A stretch of 31,280 nt of DNA from Nemertoderma westbladi. Lineage: Eukaryota > Xenacoelomorpha > Nemertodermatida > Nemertodermatidae. Made by a program: the position numbers and the translations under genes. Of the stretch, positions 20,359-30,190 are shown in pieces (positions within the stretch are counted from its first letter, which is position 1; the number at the start of each line of letters is the position of its first letter). The notes beneath the pieces were generated by a model. The model was not told the DNA's origin and did not search any database. It worked only from the letters and a program-made list of their open reading frames with translations. The stretch lies in contig JAUCBJ010006196.1 in the NCBI GenBank assembly GCA_032718475.1, forward strand, positions 1 through 31,280, in the 5' to 3' direction.

Positions 20359-21514
20359 GCGCTTTTAGACCTTTAGCAGTTTAACCTGCCAAATTTAGGT
20401 GTCTTCTAGGTTATAAATCGACTTTAGCCTATGACAAGTATTTGATACACTACATTAGCCGAAGCCAGCCTATGCGTGACCATTCACCCACTGGATTTAC
20501 CCGGGAGACTGGATTCGGATGCTCTGACCTTATTGCGGTGTAGGCCTACTGTATTATTCGATTGATCGTTAATATATAATCTCTGACAAATATTATTCAC
20601 TTTCGGGAAATATTAACAGTTCCTTTAGGACGTGGCGCTCTAAGTATGTAAACAGAGTTATGACTTACACTAAACACAACGGGATGGCTAATGATTCACG
20701 TATAAAGCGCATTCTTTAGGAGATGCTTTGTTATCTATCACACTCATGCACACTACCGCACAATGCTGCACACCGATCTGCCGACCTTCACTAATTTTAA
20801 TCATATATAAGGAGAACAGCAACCGACACATGTAGGGCATATGAAATAGCATTCAATTCACTCCAAAACCACTATAATGTAAGTCGCAATTGCTATATGT
20901 AACCGGTCTCTCTAACCTTCAGTATATCAAGAAGATTGGGGTTTTCTGATTATTTATCGATATTCTCCAAATATAACAATATTCCATCAACTGATACAAT
21001 TAATAACCGACAGTAAATAGCAGTAAAATAATGCGGTGTTTGTATGTGACCAGGTTTGTTATGAGTTCGTTAGATAGATAGAATAACAGTTATACGTTTC
21101 TATGATCAAAGCCGATCTAATGTTTGGCTAAAGTCTGAAACACAGAATAATTCCACAGCCGGTGTTCTTGGCTTAGGAAAAATACACACTGACACATACT
21201 GATTTGCCTAGCAGGTTTACCTAGGCTCAGTTTGTACATACAAAGAAAATCGCTCTGATTGGCTGAATTGGCTGAGCCGAACAAAGAACCAAAGCTCCTT
21301 GCAAAAAGCTCCACGTGGATACAGCTGATAGATGTCGTCATCTGAGTTCCGATGTTTAGAGTATTTGAGCTTATTGCGGAGAAAAATGGCTTTTTATGTC
21401 CGCTAAAGCACACATGCAGACATAGTGGGCAAAATCGCTTGTTATGTCCGCTAATATACCTACTCGGTATATTGCGGAGAAAAATAGCTTGTTACATCCG
21501 CAAAAGCTTTTACA
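20354..21514 (-). repeat. 5' LTR of the element
   Basis: 1161 bp, collinear with 11724-12884 at a constant offset of 8630, with nine substitutions by eye. It should contain the element promoter; transcription would run to the left. Confidence 0.95.
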
Positions 21515-21519
21515 AAGTA
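21515..21519. repeat. Target-site duplication AAGTA (right)
   Basis: Exact copy of 11719-11723, immediately outside the LTR. It confirms that the element ends are complete and that no rearrangement has occurred since insertion. Confidence 0.9.
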
Positions 21520-21839
21520 GAATATTAGCCAATAGAGGGGAGGGAAGCACGTGATAGGGGACAGGAAAGCATCCATTGGGTAGGAGGCCAAGGTAGAGTA
21601 GGAGGTGAAGCAATATTTAGTGTATCAATCATATATTATATCAGATTCTTGGATTGGTACATCAGTTGGTTATTCAGTTTAGTGCAGACCGGTAACAATT
21701 ATTCACCGTCATCGGCACTATCATACCGGTATCTATTATATCCGTATTTCTGCCGTATTAATTGTGCTATCATTTTCTAACATCAAGAGACAACACCAAA
21801 CCCTTATTGTTTTCTCCAATGGCCTTGGCCAAGCTGTTA
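21520..21839. other. Spacer between two LTR insertions
   Basis: 320 bases without a gene. Contains accggtaac and accggtatc words. Nothing else recognisable. Confidence 0.5.
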
Positions 21840-21844
21840 GCACC

Positions 21845-23102
21845 TGTTCGCGCTTTTGAAGACCTTTAGCAGTTTAACCTGCCAAAATTTATATGTCTTC
21901 TAGTTAATTAAAACCACTTTAGCATACGACAATATTTTATGCTAATACGCAAAACATTAGCCGAAGTCAGCCCATGCGCGATCATTCACCCGATGGATCT
22001 ACACCCGGGAGACTGAATTCGGATGCTTGAATTGTATTATTACAGTGTAAGGTTGCAGTGTATACCTACTATATTATTCGATAGATCGTTAATAATTAAT
22101 CTCTGACAGATATTATTGGCTTTCGGGAAATATTAACAGTTCCTTTAGGACGTGGCGCTTTATCTATTTAAACAGAACTAAGACTTATACTAAAACGCAA
22201 CGATACTGCTTATGATTAAAGTATAAAGCGTATTCTTTAGGAAATACTTTGTTACCAATCACAATCATACACACTATTCTGCCGACCATCAGTATATTTG
22301 ATCACACATAAAGAGAGCAGCAATTGACTCACGTAGGGTCTGCTAAATAACATTGGATTCAATACACACCACATTAATATAAATCGCAATTGTTATGTAT
22401 AGCCGGTCTCTCTAACCTGTAGTGTATCAAGAAAATTGGGAATTTGGGTGATTTATCCGTATTATCCAAATAGCAATATTTCCATCAACAAATAGGTACA
22501 ATTAATAACTGACGGTAAAATAACAGTACAAACAATATGATTAATGCAATTAAATTAAGTGAGTTAAGTGAGTTTCATTAGATGAGGTAAGTTTGATTCG
22601 TTAAGTTAAGGTAACAGTTTATACTTTCGATAATTCAAGCAGTTTACTATAGTTCTTACCAAAAGGCCGGTGTTTCTGGCTTAGACAGCAATAACAACAA
22701 AGTATCAAGTAAAAAACAGTAAGACTGAACACTCTCCTTATGATCGACTAAAAGCTACACGTCGACAGGAAAAATCGCTCTGATTGGCTCAAGCCAAACA
22801 AAGAACCATGCATCTAATGGCTGTTTCCATGTCAGCAACCAGCTGTTAGATGTCGTAATATGAATCATCACGGCTAAGCTGTGAAAGGTAGTTGGTGCAC
22901 TACAGGTTTTTTGCCTTACCATGTCCGCCAAAACACGTATATAGCAGAATGATTTTTATGTCCGTTAAAACACCTGTAAAGGTACCTTGCGGGCGAGGGG
23001 AATATATATACAGTTAGAGAACCTTTTTTAGAGTATTCCAGCGCCTGGGGGGAACTGGCCAGCAAAGGCAAACGTATCAGTTATCCCACAAAAGCTTTTA
23101 CA
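21845..23102 (-). mobile_element. Solo LTR of a related, diverged family
   Basis: 1258 bp, beginning TGTTCGCGC and ending GCTTTTACA like the LTRs to the left. Blocks of similarity run along its length (for example tttcgggaaatattaacagt and ggacgtggcgct), with many substitutions and indels. It is flanked by GCACC at 21840-21844 and 23103-23107, a perfect 5-bp duplication. There is no internal region, so it arose by LTR-LTR recombination. Confidence 0.9.
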
Positions 23103-23107
23103 GCACC

Positions 23108-24117
23108 ATTCCAAAGCAGAACGGTGACGCGTACTACAATTACCCGGTCGGGATCTCTGATCCCGTCACATTCTGCCCTCTTTTATTAAATTCTGCACTC
23201 GTTTGCATTTTAACACTCCTTCGCTCGTGCTAAAAACTTGCCAACTCTTGCAAAACTCAATACAAAATATAATAATTAAAATACAAAATATCTCATTTCT
23301 GTCAATTAATATTAGTTTCCGATACGTTTTCTTTTATCGAATACACTAATAATAATTTATCTGAAAAATTTGATTCCGGTACTCATTTTACATTTAATTT
23401 ACAATATGTACCTGCTGACGCATAATTATAAATTTCAGTGGGACTGCACTGAAGTCGGGATGCAACCGGGCTCCGGAAATCTGGGCTAATTTTCCGGCTC
23501 CTGGCAAATCAATCCGGATGTTGTTATGTTGTTGAAATTCGAATTATAATAATAAGTTTAATTCTTAAAATTGTTACTTTTTCGCTCGAATTTACCCCAA
23601 AATCGGGAGAAAAAGTTGCACTTTTTTTCCCTAGAAAAAAAAGTATCCCATAGATTATATACCCATATAATCTATACCATAGATCCCATATTGATTTTCC
23701 TTTTTTTCCCGGCGAAAACAGTCAAATCAATTATTTTTGGTGGAATTTATTAAATTGTATTACATGTATTGAAAGAGCACCCACGTAGAAAAGGTTTGTA
23801 CGTAATTTGAGCAAAATCCATGCACAAACTCAAAAGTTATTGCAACTTTAGTGTCTGCAAGCGCAACTCATTATCCAATATTAGTTTATGTTGTTAAGCG
23901 GCTCTCTAGTTACGTAATAAATATTCGAGAACGCTAAATCATTTAACATTGAGTAAGGCAGCATCAGGAGTTTAAGAGTACAATAATTAGAATCGCAGTA
24001 ACTATGGAAGCAATGTAGTTAAATACTACAGTTCAATTTATTTTTCTCCTATATCGTTCTATCTTTTATTAAAGAATTGAAAAACAAAAACATACCAATT
24101 TAATAATAAAATTGCGT
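23108..24117. other. AT-rich spacer with a short palindrome
   Basis: No gene. Holds a near-perfect palindrome at 23650-23676 (atagattatat, ccc, atataatctat), with mirrored A-rich and T-rich runs either side that resemble the larger foldback at 24118. Confidence 0.5.
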
Positions 24118-24247
24118 ATTACATGGGGAAAAAAACGTAGATCATTTTTTTCAATATTTTCTCGACCCTTTATTAACCTCGCTAACGCTCGGTTAATAAA
24201 ATACCCCGAGAATAGTGAAAAAAAGTTCTACTTTTTTCCCATGTAAT
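24118..24247. repeat. 130-bp imperfect palindrome (foldback/MITE-like)
   Basis: Arms of about 60 bases start ATTACATGGG at the left and end CCCATGTAAT at the right. They match with a few mismatches and indels and meet at TTTATTAACC / GGTTAATAAA around a 12-base loop (tcgctaacgctc). Strong hairpin potential. It could be a MITE, but I see no clear target duplication. Confidence 0.75.
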
Positions 24248-24391
24248 AAATAAGTTTTATGATGTAAGAATAATGAAAATATGATAGTAGGGGTGATATA
24301 CAGAAAAGTGGCCAAACAAGAGTCATTTTTTTGTAAAAAATAAAGTTTCTCAGAACCCAACATATGATATTCTGAAAGCTCAGAGTCCGTA

Positions 24392-24414
24392 GAATTCAAT
24401 TCAATTCAATTCAA
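24392..24414 (+). repeat. (AATTC)n microsatellite
   Basis: Four to five tandem AATTC units. Confidence 0.85.
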
Positions 24415-24466
24415 ATTGGCCGACCTTAAATATGATCTGTAAAAAAAATATACTAATTGTCCCTTC

Positions 24467-24519
24467 CTGTAACCATTATTTTAATAGGCCTATACCTATT
24501 CTAGGATAATTGGTTACAG
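24467..24519. repeat. Imperfect hairpin with CTGTAACC ends
   Basis: ctgtaacca...aatagg pairs with cctatt...tggttacag around a short centre. The same CTGTAACC word recurs singly at about 24540 and 24750, suggesting a decayed inverted-repeat element. Confidence 0.5.
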
Positions 24520-25274
24520 GTGTGGGACATTTTTGTCCTCCTGTAACCTTCCATGTAAATGTAATGAGAGCCTGGTTACATGCGGTTACCGTACAGGTGG
24601 GGGGGACCTTTTATAGTACGACTGATACTGCCAAACACACGTTATAAATACTGCGTATGAATATTATACATCAAATGAAGCATTTTCAAGGACGATTTCA
24701 GAATTGTTATTGTTGAGCTGAGTAATTACAGATTCTTAAAAAAAAATGTAAAGATGTGCCTGTAACCACAATTGCCGTTATTCAATTTTTGCCATTGGGG
24801 ACATTTTCAGCGGTGTAGGCCTAGTAGAAAACAAAACGTTCCAGGATCTCCTGTATGCTATCTATTATACAATATACTGTACATCTACAGACTATGATGT
24901 TTCTTAAAATTAGATTATGGTATATAACACATTAACTTTTATTGACATTAGATAGAAACTAGAGCTCCTTATTTAACTGCTCCTAATCATTTTTTGTCAA
25001 AACATCACGTTTTCGGTGGTTTTTGACGATATCAAGCAAAATTTAATGCTACAATATGTAATTACAGTAGCGTTTAGCAAACATGGTTTCCTAGATTCCT
25101 GATGAAAATGTCTACCTGTAACATTTTATTTCGTAGTAGTTAACATAACCAACCCCCTTGTGAAATTCTTTAAATATTTGAACAGCAACATTCAGTTTGT
25201 TTGTTGAATTTTGTCTAAAATAAACAGTTTAAATACCATTTTTATTTACATCATACTATTTCCCTGCAAACCAC
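24520..25274. other. AT-rich spacer
   Basis: No gene or strong repeat seen beyond scattered CTGTAACC and gggacatttt words. Confidence 0.4.
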
Positions 25275-25477
25275 CAACGTTAATTTAACGTTGGGTTTAT
25301 GTTAGACATTCGTTAAAAAATGACAGTTAGAATTTAACCATAAACCTACGTTAAAATACGTTAGAATTCTGTCAATTTTTAACGTTAATTGTTTACAGTA
25401 ATTATACGTTAAAAATCAACAGAGATCTAACATTTACAAATTTTTTAACGTTGACTTAACGTTAATTTTTAACGTTT
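25275..25477. repeat. AACGTT-rich, partly self-complementary cluster
   Basis: About a dozen full or partial (t)taacgtt/aacgtta words in 200 bases. Segments such as aacgttgggtttatgttag and its near reverse complement aaccataaacctacgtta lie about 60 bases apart, so the region can fold. Possibly a decayed foldback element. Confidence 0.55.
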
Positions 25478-25771
25478 ATTATTCATCAATGGATAACATA
25501 TATATGTCTAGCTGACCATCCGCTGACTTTGTTCATTTCTTATTTTGTTAAATTTTCATGATACTTGTGTAATTTTTTAAATATTATTTTTAAATATTTT
25601 CCTTACTAGTCAGCATCTGTGTACCAGTATCAAGCGTACAGTATAGCCAGGGCATAAATTTGATTGACAATTCCATTTTTATTGTCATGACGTTTTGACT
25701 TTTATTAAAATGTTTCATTACCTTACTGCTTACTCGAAACAAACTCGAAATGTGTCCGAAATATTGAAGAT

Positions 25772-25822
25772 ATGGAGAAGTGGGAGAGCGCTTTAAAGGA
25801 TATATCTGTGCAAAAGTCTATG
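25772..25822 (+). CDS. Candidate short first coding exon
   Basis: An ATG opens 17 codons (MEKWESALKDISVQKSM) that end exactly at a strong donor, ATG|GTAAGT, in phase 0. The peptide is not low-complexity and differs from the AT-rich flanks. No downstream partner exon is recognised up to the window end, and I know no matching protein. It may be chance. Confidence 0.2.
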
Positions 25823-26169
25823 GTAAGTTGTATATTCTTCTTAATTTGAAAAATATTCAATAATCCAGCAAAAATATAATGGCCGATTTAATTAGGGATT
25901 TCCCGGAAACGATATTTTGATTCCGTCCGGAACCGTAACCGAAATTCAACATTCTCGGAAGGAGGATAAATGGATAATGGGGGCGGGATGGAGGATACTT
26001 TTCGGCCTTAAACGACAGGGAATTCAATTTCATTACTTTTTTTCAAAAACCTATAATCTTTAACAAAAGTAATTTTTTAAGGCTCAAACCTAAAACGATA
26101 CCCTGACCCAAAACCAAAGGTTTCGCTTCATTAGGTGCTTTAGTGTCCTGTTGTTTTATCCTGTTGTCG

Positions 26170-26275
26170 TTAAGGGAAAGCAGCAGGTTACAGTGACATA
26201 TTATTCGAACCAAAACAATAATCGAGTGTCAATAGTATATATACATATTACAGTTTAATTTTTGCTGGGAATAAA
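26170..26275 (+). repeat. Dispersed repeat, copy 2
   Basis: Diverged copy of 3820-3915 in the same orientation. A short inverted match (aacctgctcctttc) also occurs near 27400. Confidence 0.6.
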
Positions 26276-26425
26276 TATATATTTATATGGTAAGAAATAG
26301 CTTTGCTGTAAATAGAAATAAAGCTACAGTATTGCATTATGCGGTACCTAACACTAACGATGCAGGACTTAATGTCGCTACTACTACTACTACTATGATC
26401 GGCATGCTGGATTGCAGCTGCATTT

Positions 26426-26671
26426 TTAAGAATGCTGTGCCGGCTTTTCGACAAAATTGCGCCGCCACAACTCCCTATCACCCATGACTTTTGCTGGATC
26501 ATCCGCATCTTCAAGGCCAGTGTCCTTTAAGATGCGTCTCAAGAAAGTAATGGGCTGTCCACCATGCTTATTCACTCCATGAGGCTGCCAAAGTACAAGA
26601 TTATGCACTGGCTGGTCCTCACGGCGAAAGCAATGTCCTGCAAAGCGGAGGCGATTTTGTTCTAGTGTCAA
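26426..26671 (-). pseudogene. LINE reverse-transcriptase C-terminal remnant
   Basis: The minus-strand frame contains NRLRFAGHCFRRE, LVLWQPHG and LKDTGLEDAD, the end of RTE/Jockey-like non-LTR polyproteins (typically LRFAGHC...LLLW.P....KDTG). It ends in a stop followed in sense by a (TAG)n-type run (26379-26394), as LINE tails often do. Sequence upstream in sense (above 26671) is unrelated, so the copy is 5' truncated and dead. Confidence 0.75.
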
Positions 26672-27593
26672 GCTTGGGGAACCAATGAGACACCTCCAAT
26701 GTTATATAGTATCTGGTTGGAGATGTGTGCATTGTACTTGAATTGATTGTATTATTATATCAGTTGACATTGTGGCCTTCTGGCTGGCCGCAAGTGGGAA
26801 ATACGTTGCTTTCTTGTAAGGATAAATAATTGATTCGACAACAAATTATGTCATAGGGAGTACAGGAGTCAGCGGTCTCCGTGCTATTTGCTGTATATTA
26901 TTAGCTTGGGGTGCCGACAGCGACAGACCACTAACAAAGTAAAGGCATAGCATGTGTAATGGCTCTTAGCTTATGCCGCCCCAGCATGTAAAACCATTTA
27001 TCTGCTGTGGAATGGAATTCCCCGAAATTTCGAAATTTACTAAAGGCTTCCCAAGAAATTAGACAGCCAACTAACCCACACACAGGAGGCGGCCGCGAAC
27101 CAAAGAGATTGGCCTCCTGGCACTGAGCTGGCCTGGTCGCAAAGGAACTATGCAGGTAGTAATGTGTACTAAACTAATTTATTACACTAAACTTTCTTAC
27201 TAAAATTTCAACATGGAGGTCTTTTCTGTTTGCCCAAAAACAATTAAACAGACGTTGTATTTGTCTCGATATTAATTAAAATTTCTACCTTATCTCGCAA
27301 ATAGTGGCGCCAGTTGGTCGCAAATAAAAAAGTTCTCCAGCGCAAATCGATGAAATCTACTTTGGTTTGTTGTTTTGGTTAGAAAACACAACCCCTTTAA
27401 CCTGCTCCTTTCGATGTATTACATTAATTTTTTTGAAACAAATTGTAGCTGTACCAGTAATGGGCCTGTTCTCAGATACACTTGCGGTGACAGCACGGTG
27501 AAATCGCATACTGTGAATCACAGCATTTGGGTTGTTGTTACAGAGATGCGAGTAAAGCAGTTACAGTCAACTGTATGTTCGGTTGGGTGATGA
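26672..27593. other. Spacer without recognised genes
   Basis: No coding or RNA gene seen. Contains a GC-richer patch at 27080-27140 with gcggccgc. Confidence 0.4.
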
Positions 27594-27711
27594 CTTAGCC
27601 CGCGGGAATTCTTAGCCCGCAAAATGGGAATCGTTTACCCGCAAGCTTTCTTAGCCAGTGGGCAGGGCATCCTTAGCCCGAAAATAAATTGTATTAGCCC
27701 GCGGGAATTGA
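27594..27711. repeat. Irregular TTAGCCCGC repeats
   Basis: Four or five copies of (c)ttagcccg(c), two followed by gggaatt, at uneven spacing, with tttacccgc as a variant. Confidence 0.7.
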
Positions 27712-27769
27712 TACTGGACGATTAAATTGACAGACTGGCTTTCTAGTGAATAATGTCTAAAGAAAATAA

Positions 27770-27870
27770 TTTAATAATATTCCAGAGGCTTTATTTCAGA
27801 ACGTAGCCCGGAGTTGTTAGTGGGGCCTATTACAAGACTCAGTCTGGTACTGGTACACTACCACAACACT
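27770..27870. repeat. Local repeat pair, copy 1
   Basis: Shares aatattcca.aggct, tttc.gaac, gttgtt.gtg, ggcc, actcagtctgg and actaccacaacac in order with 28650-28757. Probably two copies of a small unclassified element. Confidence 0.65.
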
Positions 27871-28649
27871 GTGTTGTCATTCTAATAATGATTATAATAA
27901 TTCACAATTGAATCTCCACTTGGCGATGTGGCGTAATGAAAGCAATGGCAGGTATGGGCTGTGCTGTGTGGAGTTTAATTCTGAGTTACGCAATGGGTTG
28001 GGTGGATGGCTACAACACATTATAATGGGGGGGGGGGGGGGGGGGGGGGGTGCAGGTCCGCAGCTTGTACAATGATATACTGTAGTAATAGTCCACAACA
28101 AGAGAGGGTATGGGATCACTGGGGTTATATTGATGCCTTGTCTTACAGCAAAAGTGAGCAAAAGTGTGGTTTGTCGGCCGGATGGTTAAAAACCTCCATT
28201 AATTAAAAATGAATGAGCATAATTGAATAAGTATTACTAACCCAATTTGATTTTTAATATTAAAAAAATTATAATTACAATACGTTAAACTGAATTAAAA
28301 AATACGTAACTAATGATGTACATAACATAGTTTACTTTGAAACAAATTAGGTTTTCAATAAAATTACCTTATCAGAGTATTAAAATTAAATTACGTAAAT
28401 TTTTAGAAGGTATTTTAGGGGGTGCGCTGGCGCTTGGATTTATTTATTACTTTATAAAATTATTTCTTATTTATTTCTTTACATTTATTAGTATAATTAG
28501 GGACAGGGGCAGGAAGGAAGCTTGTCGAATTTACACAATTAGTGTATAAGCAAATGCAATGCAACGGCAGCCATCGCGCTGCTACGTCAATGGAGGTATT
28601 TGGCCTTGATTCTGATTTAAGGAACATTGAAACAATTTCTAATATAACA
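27871..28649. other. AT-rich spacer with 24-G run
   Basis: No gene. Uninterrupted G24 at 28027-28050. Open frames here (for example 28337-28549) have no recognisable protein features. Confidence 0.5.
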
Positions 28650-28757
28650 ATAAATTAAAAATATTCCAAAGGCTGTTTTTCTGAACTAGTTGTTGGTGTA
28701 ATAATAGGCCCTGCCCTACAAGAACAAAACTCAGTCTGGGACACTACCACAACACCG
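28650..28757. repeat. Local repeat pair, copy 2
   Basis: Diverged direct copy of 27770-27870, about 880 bases apart. Confidence 0.65.
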
Positions 28758-28914
28758 CCTTGTAAATCCAATCGCTGCCCATCCACAAAGTCAAGCAAGC
28801 TCCATCCACCGCCCTGTCAATCACATCGCGGCTTGGCCATTAACAAAAGCCAGTTCTCGGCGGGAATCTGAGTTCAAAGGTATGCCGCAGAAGAGCGATG
28901 TAAACTGTTACCTT

Positions 28915-29104
28915 GAAATCATTTCAATGTCATTTCAATATGAGACAGAAAGTCTGGAATTTCGGTCCATCGATTTCAAGGTCATTTCAATATGCCATCA
29001 ATGTCATTTCAATGTCAATGCTACTTTCAATGATATTCTATGGACACATTTTGATCAAACTTTGATCAATGTTTGATCAAAGTTTGATCAATGTTTGATC
29101 AAAG
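28915..29104. repeat. Short-motif repeats: ATTTCAATGTC then TTGATCAA
   Basis: Irregular catttcaat(g/a)t words at 28915-29030 pass into five copies of the palindrome TTGATCAA at 29050-29104, spaced about 11 bases. Confidence 0.75.
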
Positions 29105-29127
29105 GCATGCTTTTTGAGAGCGGGACT

Positions 29128-29653
29128 GTACGTTTCGGTTAACGTTATGAAAGTGGATGTACGTTTCGGTTAACGTTATGAAAGTGGATGTACGTTTCGG
29201 TTAACTTTATGAAACTGGATGTACGTTTCGGTTAACGTTATGAAAGTGGATGTACGTTTCGGTTAACGTTATGAAAGTGGATGTACGTTTCGGTTAACTT
29301 TATGAAACTGGATGTACGTTTCGGTTACCTTTATGAAACTGGATGTACGTTTCGGTTAACTTTATGAAACTGGATGTACGTTTCGGTTAACTTCATGAAA
29401 CTGGATGTACGTTTCGGTTAACTTTATGAAACTGGATGTACGTTTCAGTTAACTTTATGAAACTGGATGTACGTTTCGGTTACCTTTATGAAACTGGATG
29501 TACGTTTCGGTTAACTTTATGAAACTGGATGTACGTTTCGGTTAACTTTATGAAACTGGATGTACGTTTCGGTTACCTTTATGAAACTGGATGTACGTTT
29601 CGGTTAACTTTATGAAACTGGATGTACGTTTCGGTTAACTTTATGAAACGGAT
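29128..29653 (+). repeat. 31-bp minisatellite, 17 copies
   Basis: Unit GTACGTTTCGGTTAACTTTA plus TGAAACTGGAT. Variant A has AACGTTATGAAAGTGG, B has AACTTTATGAAACTGG, C has TTACCTTTATG. The order is A A B, A A B, C B B B B, C B B, C B B, so the array grew by duplicating blocks of three units. No coding role seen. Confidence 0.95.
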
Positions 29654-30171
29654 GAGTACGGTAGCAACCTACGGGTCTCTGAACTATAGATCTAAGCCTC
29701 CCGCATTGATAAATACAAATTCCACAAATCATTTCTAAAGCCTACTTTATAGTGTTATAGAAATTAAATTCAGAATTTCATACAAGAAAAAATCATACAT
29801 AATTATTGATTTTTCATTGATAAATTACACGAGATTATGAATTTAAGCTTATGGTTTTAACACTTGAATTTGTTCAAAATTACATTTCACTGTATGTAAC
29901 TGGCAATTTGAAGATCTATCGTAATGTGATAATAACGTGTATTATATTAATATTATATCTAATACATAATTAAAATATATACATAATTATTATATGTAAT
30001 ATTGATTAATCATAAGTAATGTGTTAATTGTGAGATAATACAATATAATTTTGTCAATATTAAATGGCAAAGTTGTTTTCGGCCGTTAGGCCAGGGAAAA
30101 CATTACGCACAAAGTCTGACGACTTGTTTCCAGATAAGGGGGCGTTCATAAAGTATGTCACGCACAGGGGA
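29654..30171. other. Very AT-rich spacer
   Basis: No gene. The last 40 bases (gcgttcataaagtatgtca) and the adjoining G-run resemble a transposon end, but no partner end is visible. Confidence 0.4.
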
Positions 30172-30190
30172 GGGGGGGGGGGGGGGGGGG
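30172..30190 (+). repeat. Poly(G) tract, 19 G
   Basis: Run of 19 G ending exactly where the LTR begins. Confidence 0.9.

Larger units (their letters stand above)
11724..21514 (-). mobile_element. BEL/Pao-like LTR retrotransposon, minus orientation, pol-less
   Basis: A 9791-bp element bounded by two 1161-bp direct repeats with TG...CA ends and flanked by AAGTA duplications. Coding capacity on the minus strand sets the orientation, so the 5' LTR is the right one. Reading in sense: 5' LTR, a 1.96-kb non-coding leader, two in-frame gag-like ORFs, a 425-base gap, a degenerate ORF, 3' LTR. No protease, RT, RNase H or integrase is recognisable, and the 1.85 kb after gag is too short for a BEL pol of usual size. 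The copy is probably non-autonomous and moved by a related full element. No clear tRNA primer site follows the 5' LTR; a short purine run (GGGAGCGG in sense) precedes the 3' LTR and may be the polypurine tract. Confidence 0.93.

Noticed and set aside
28337-28549. Small membrane protein gene
   Set aside because: The hydrophobic peptide comes from AT-rich sequence, with no conservation, splice or promoter evidence.
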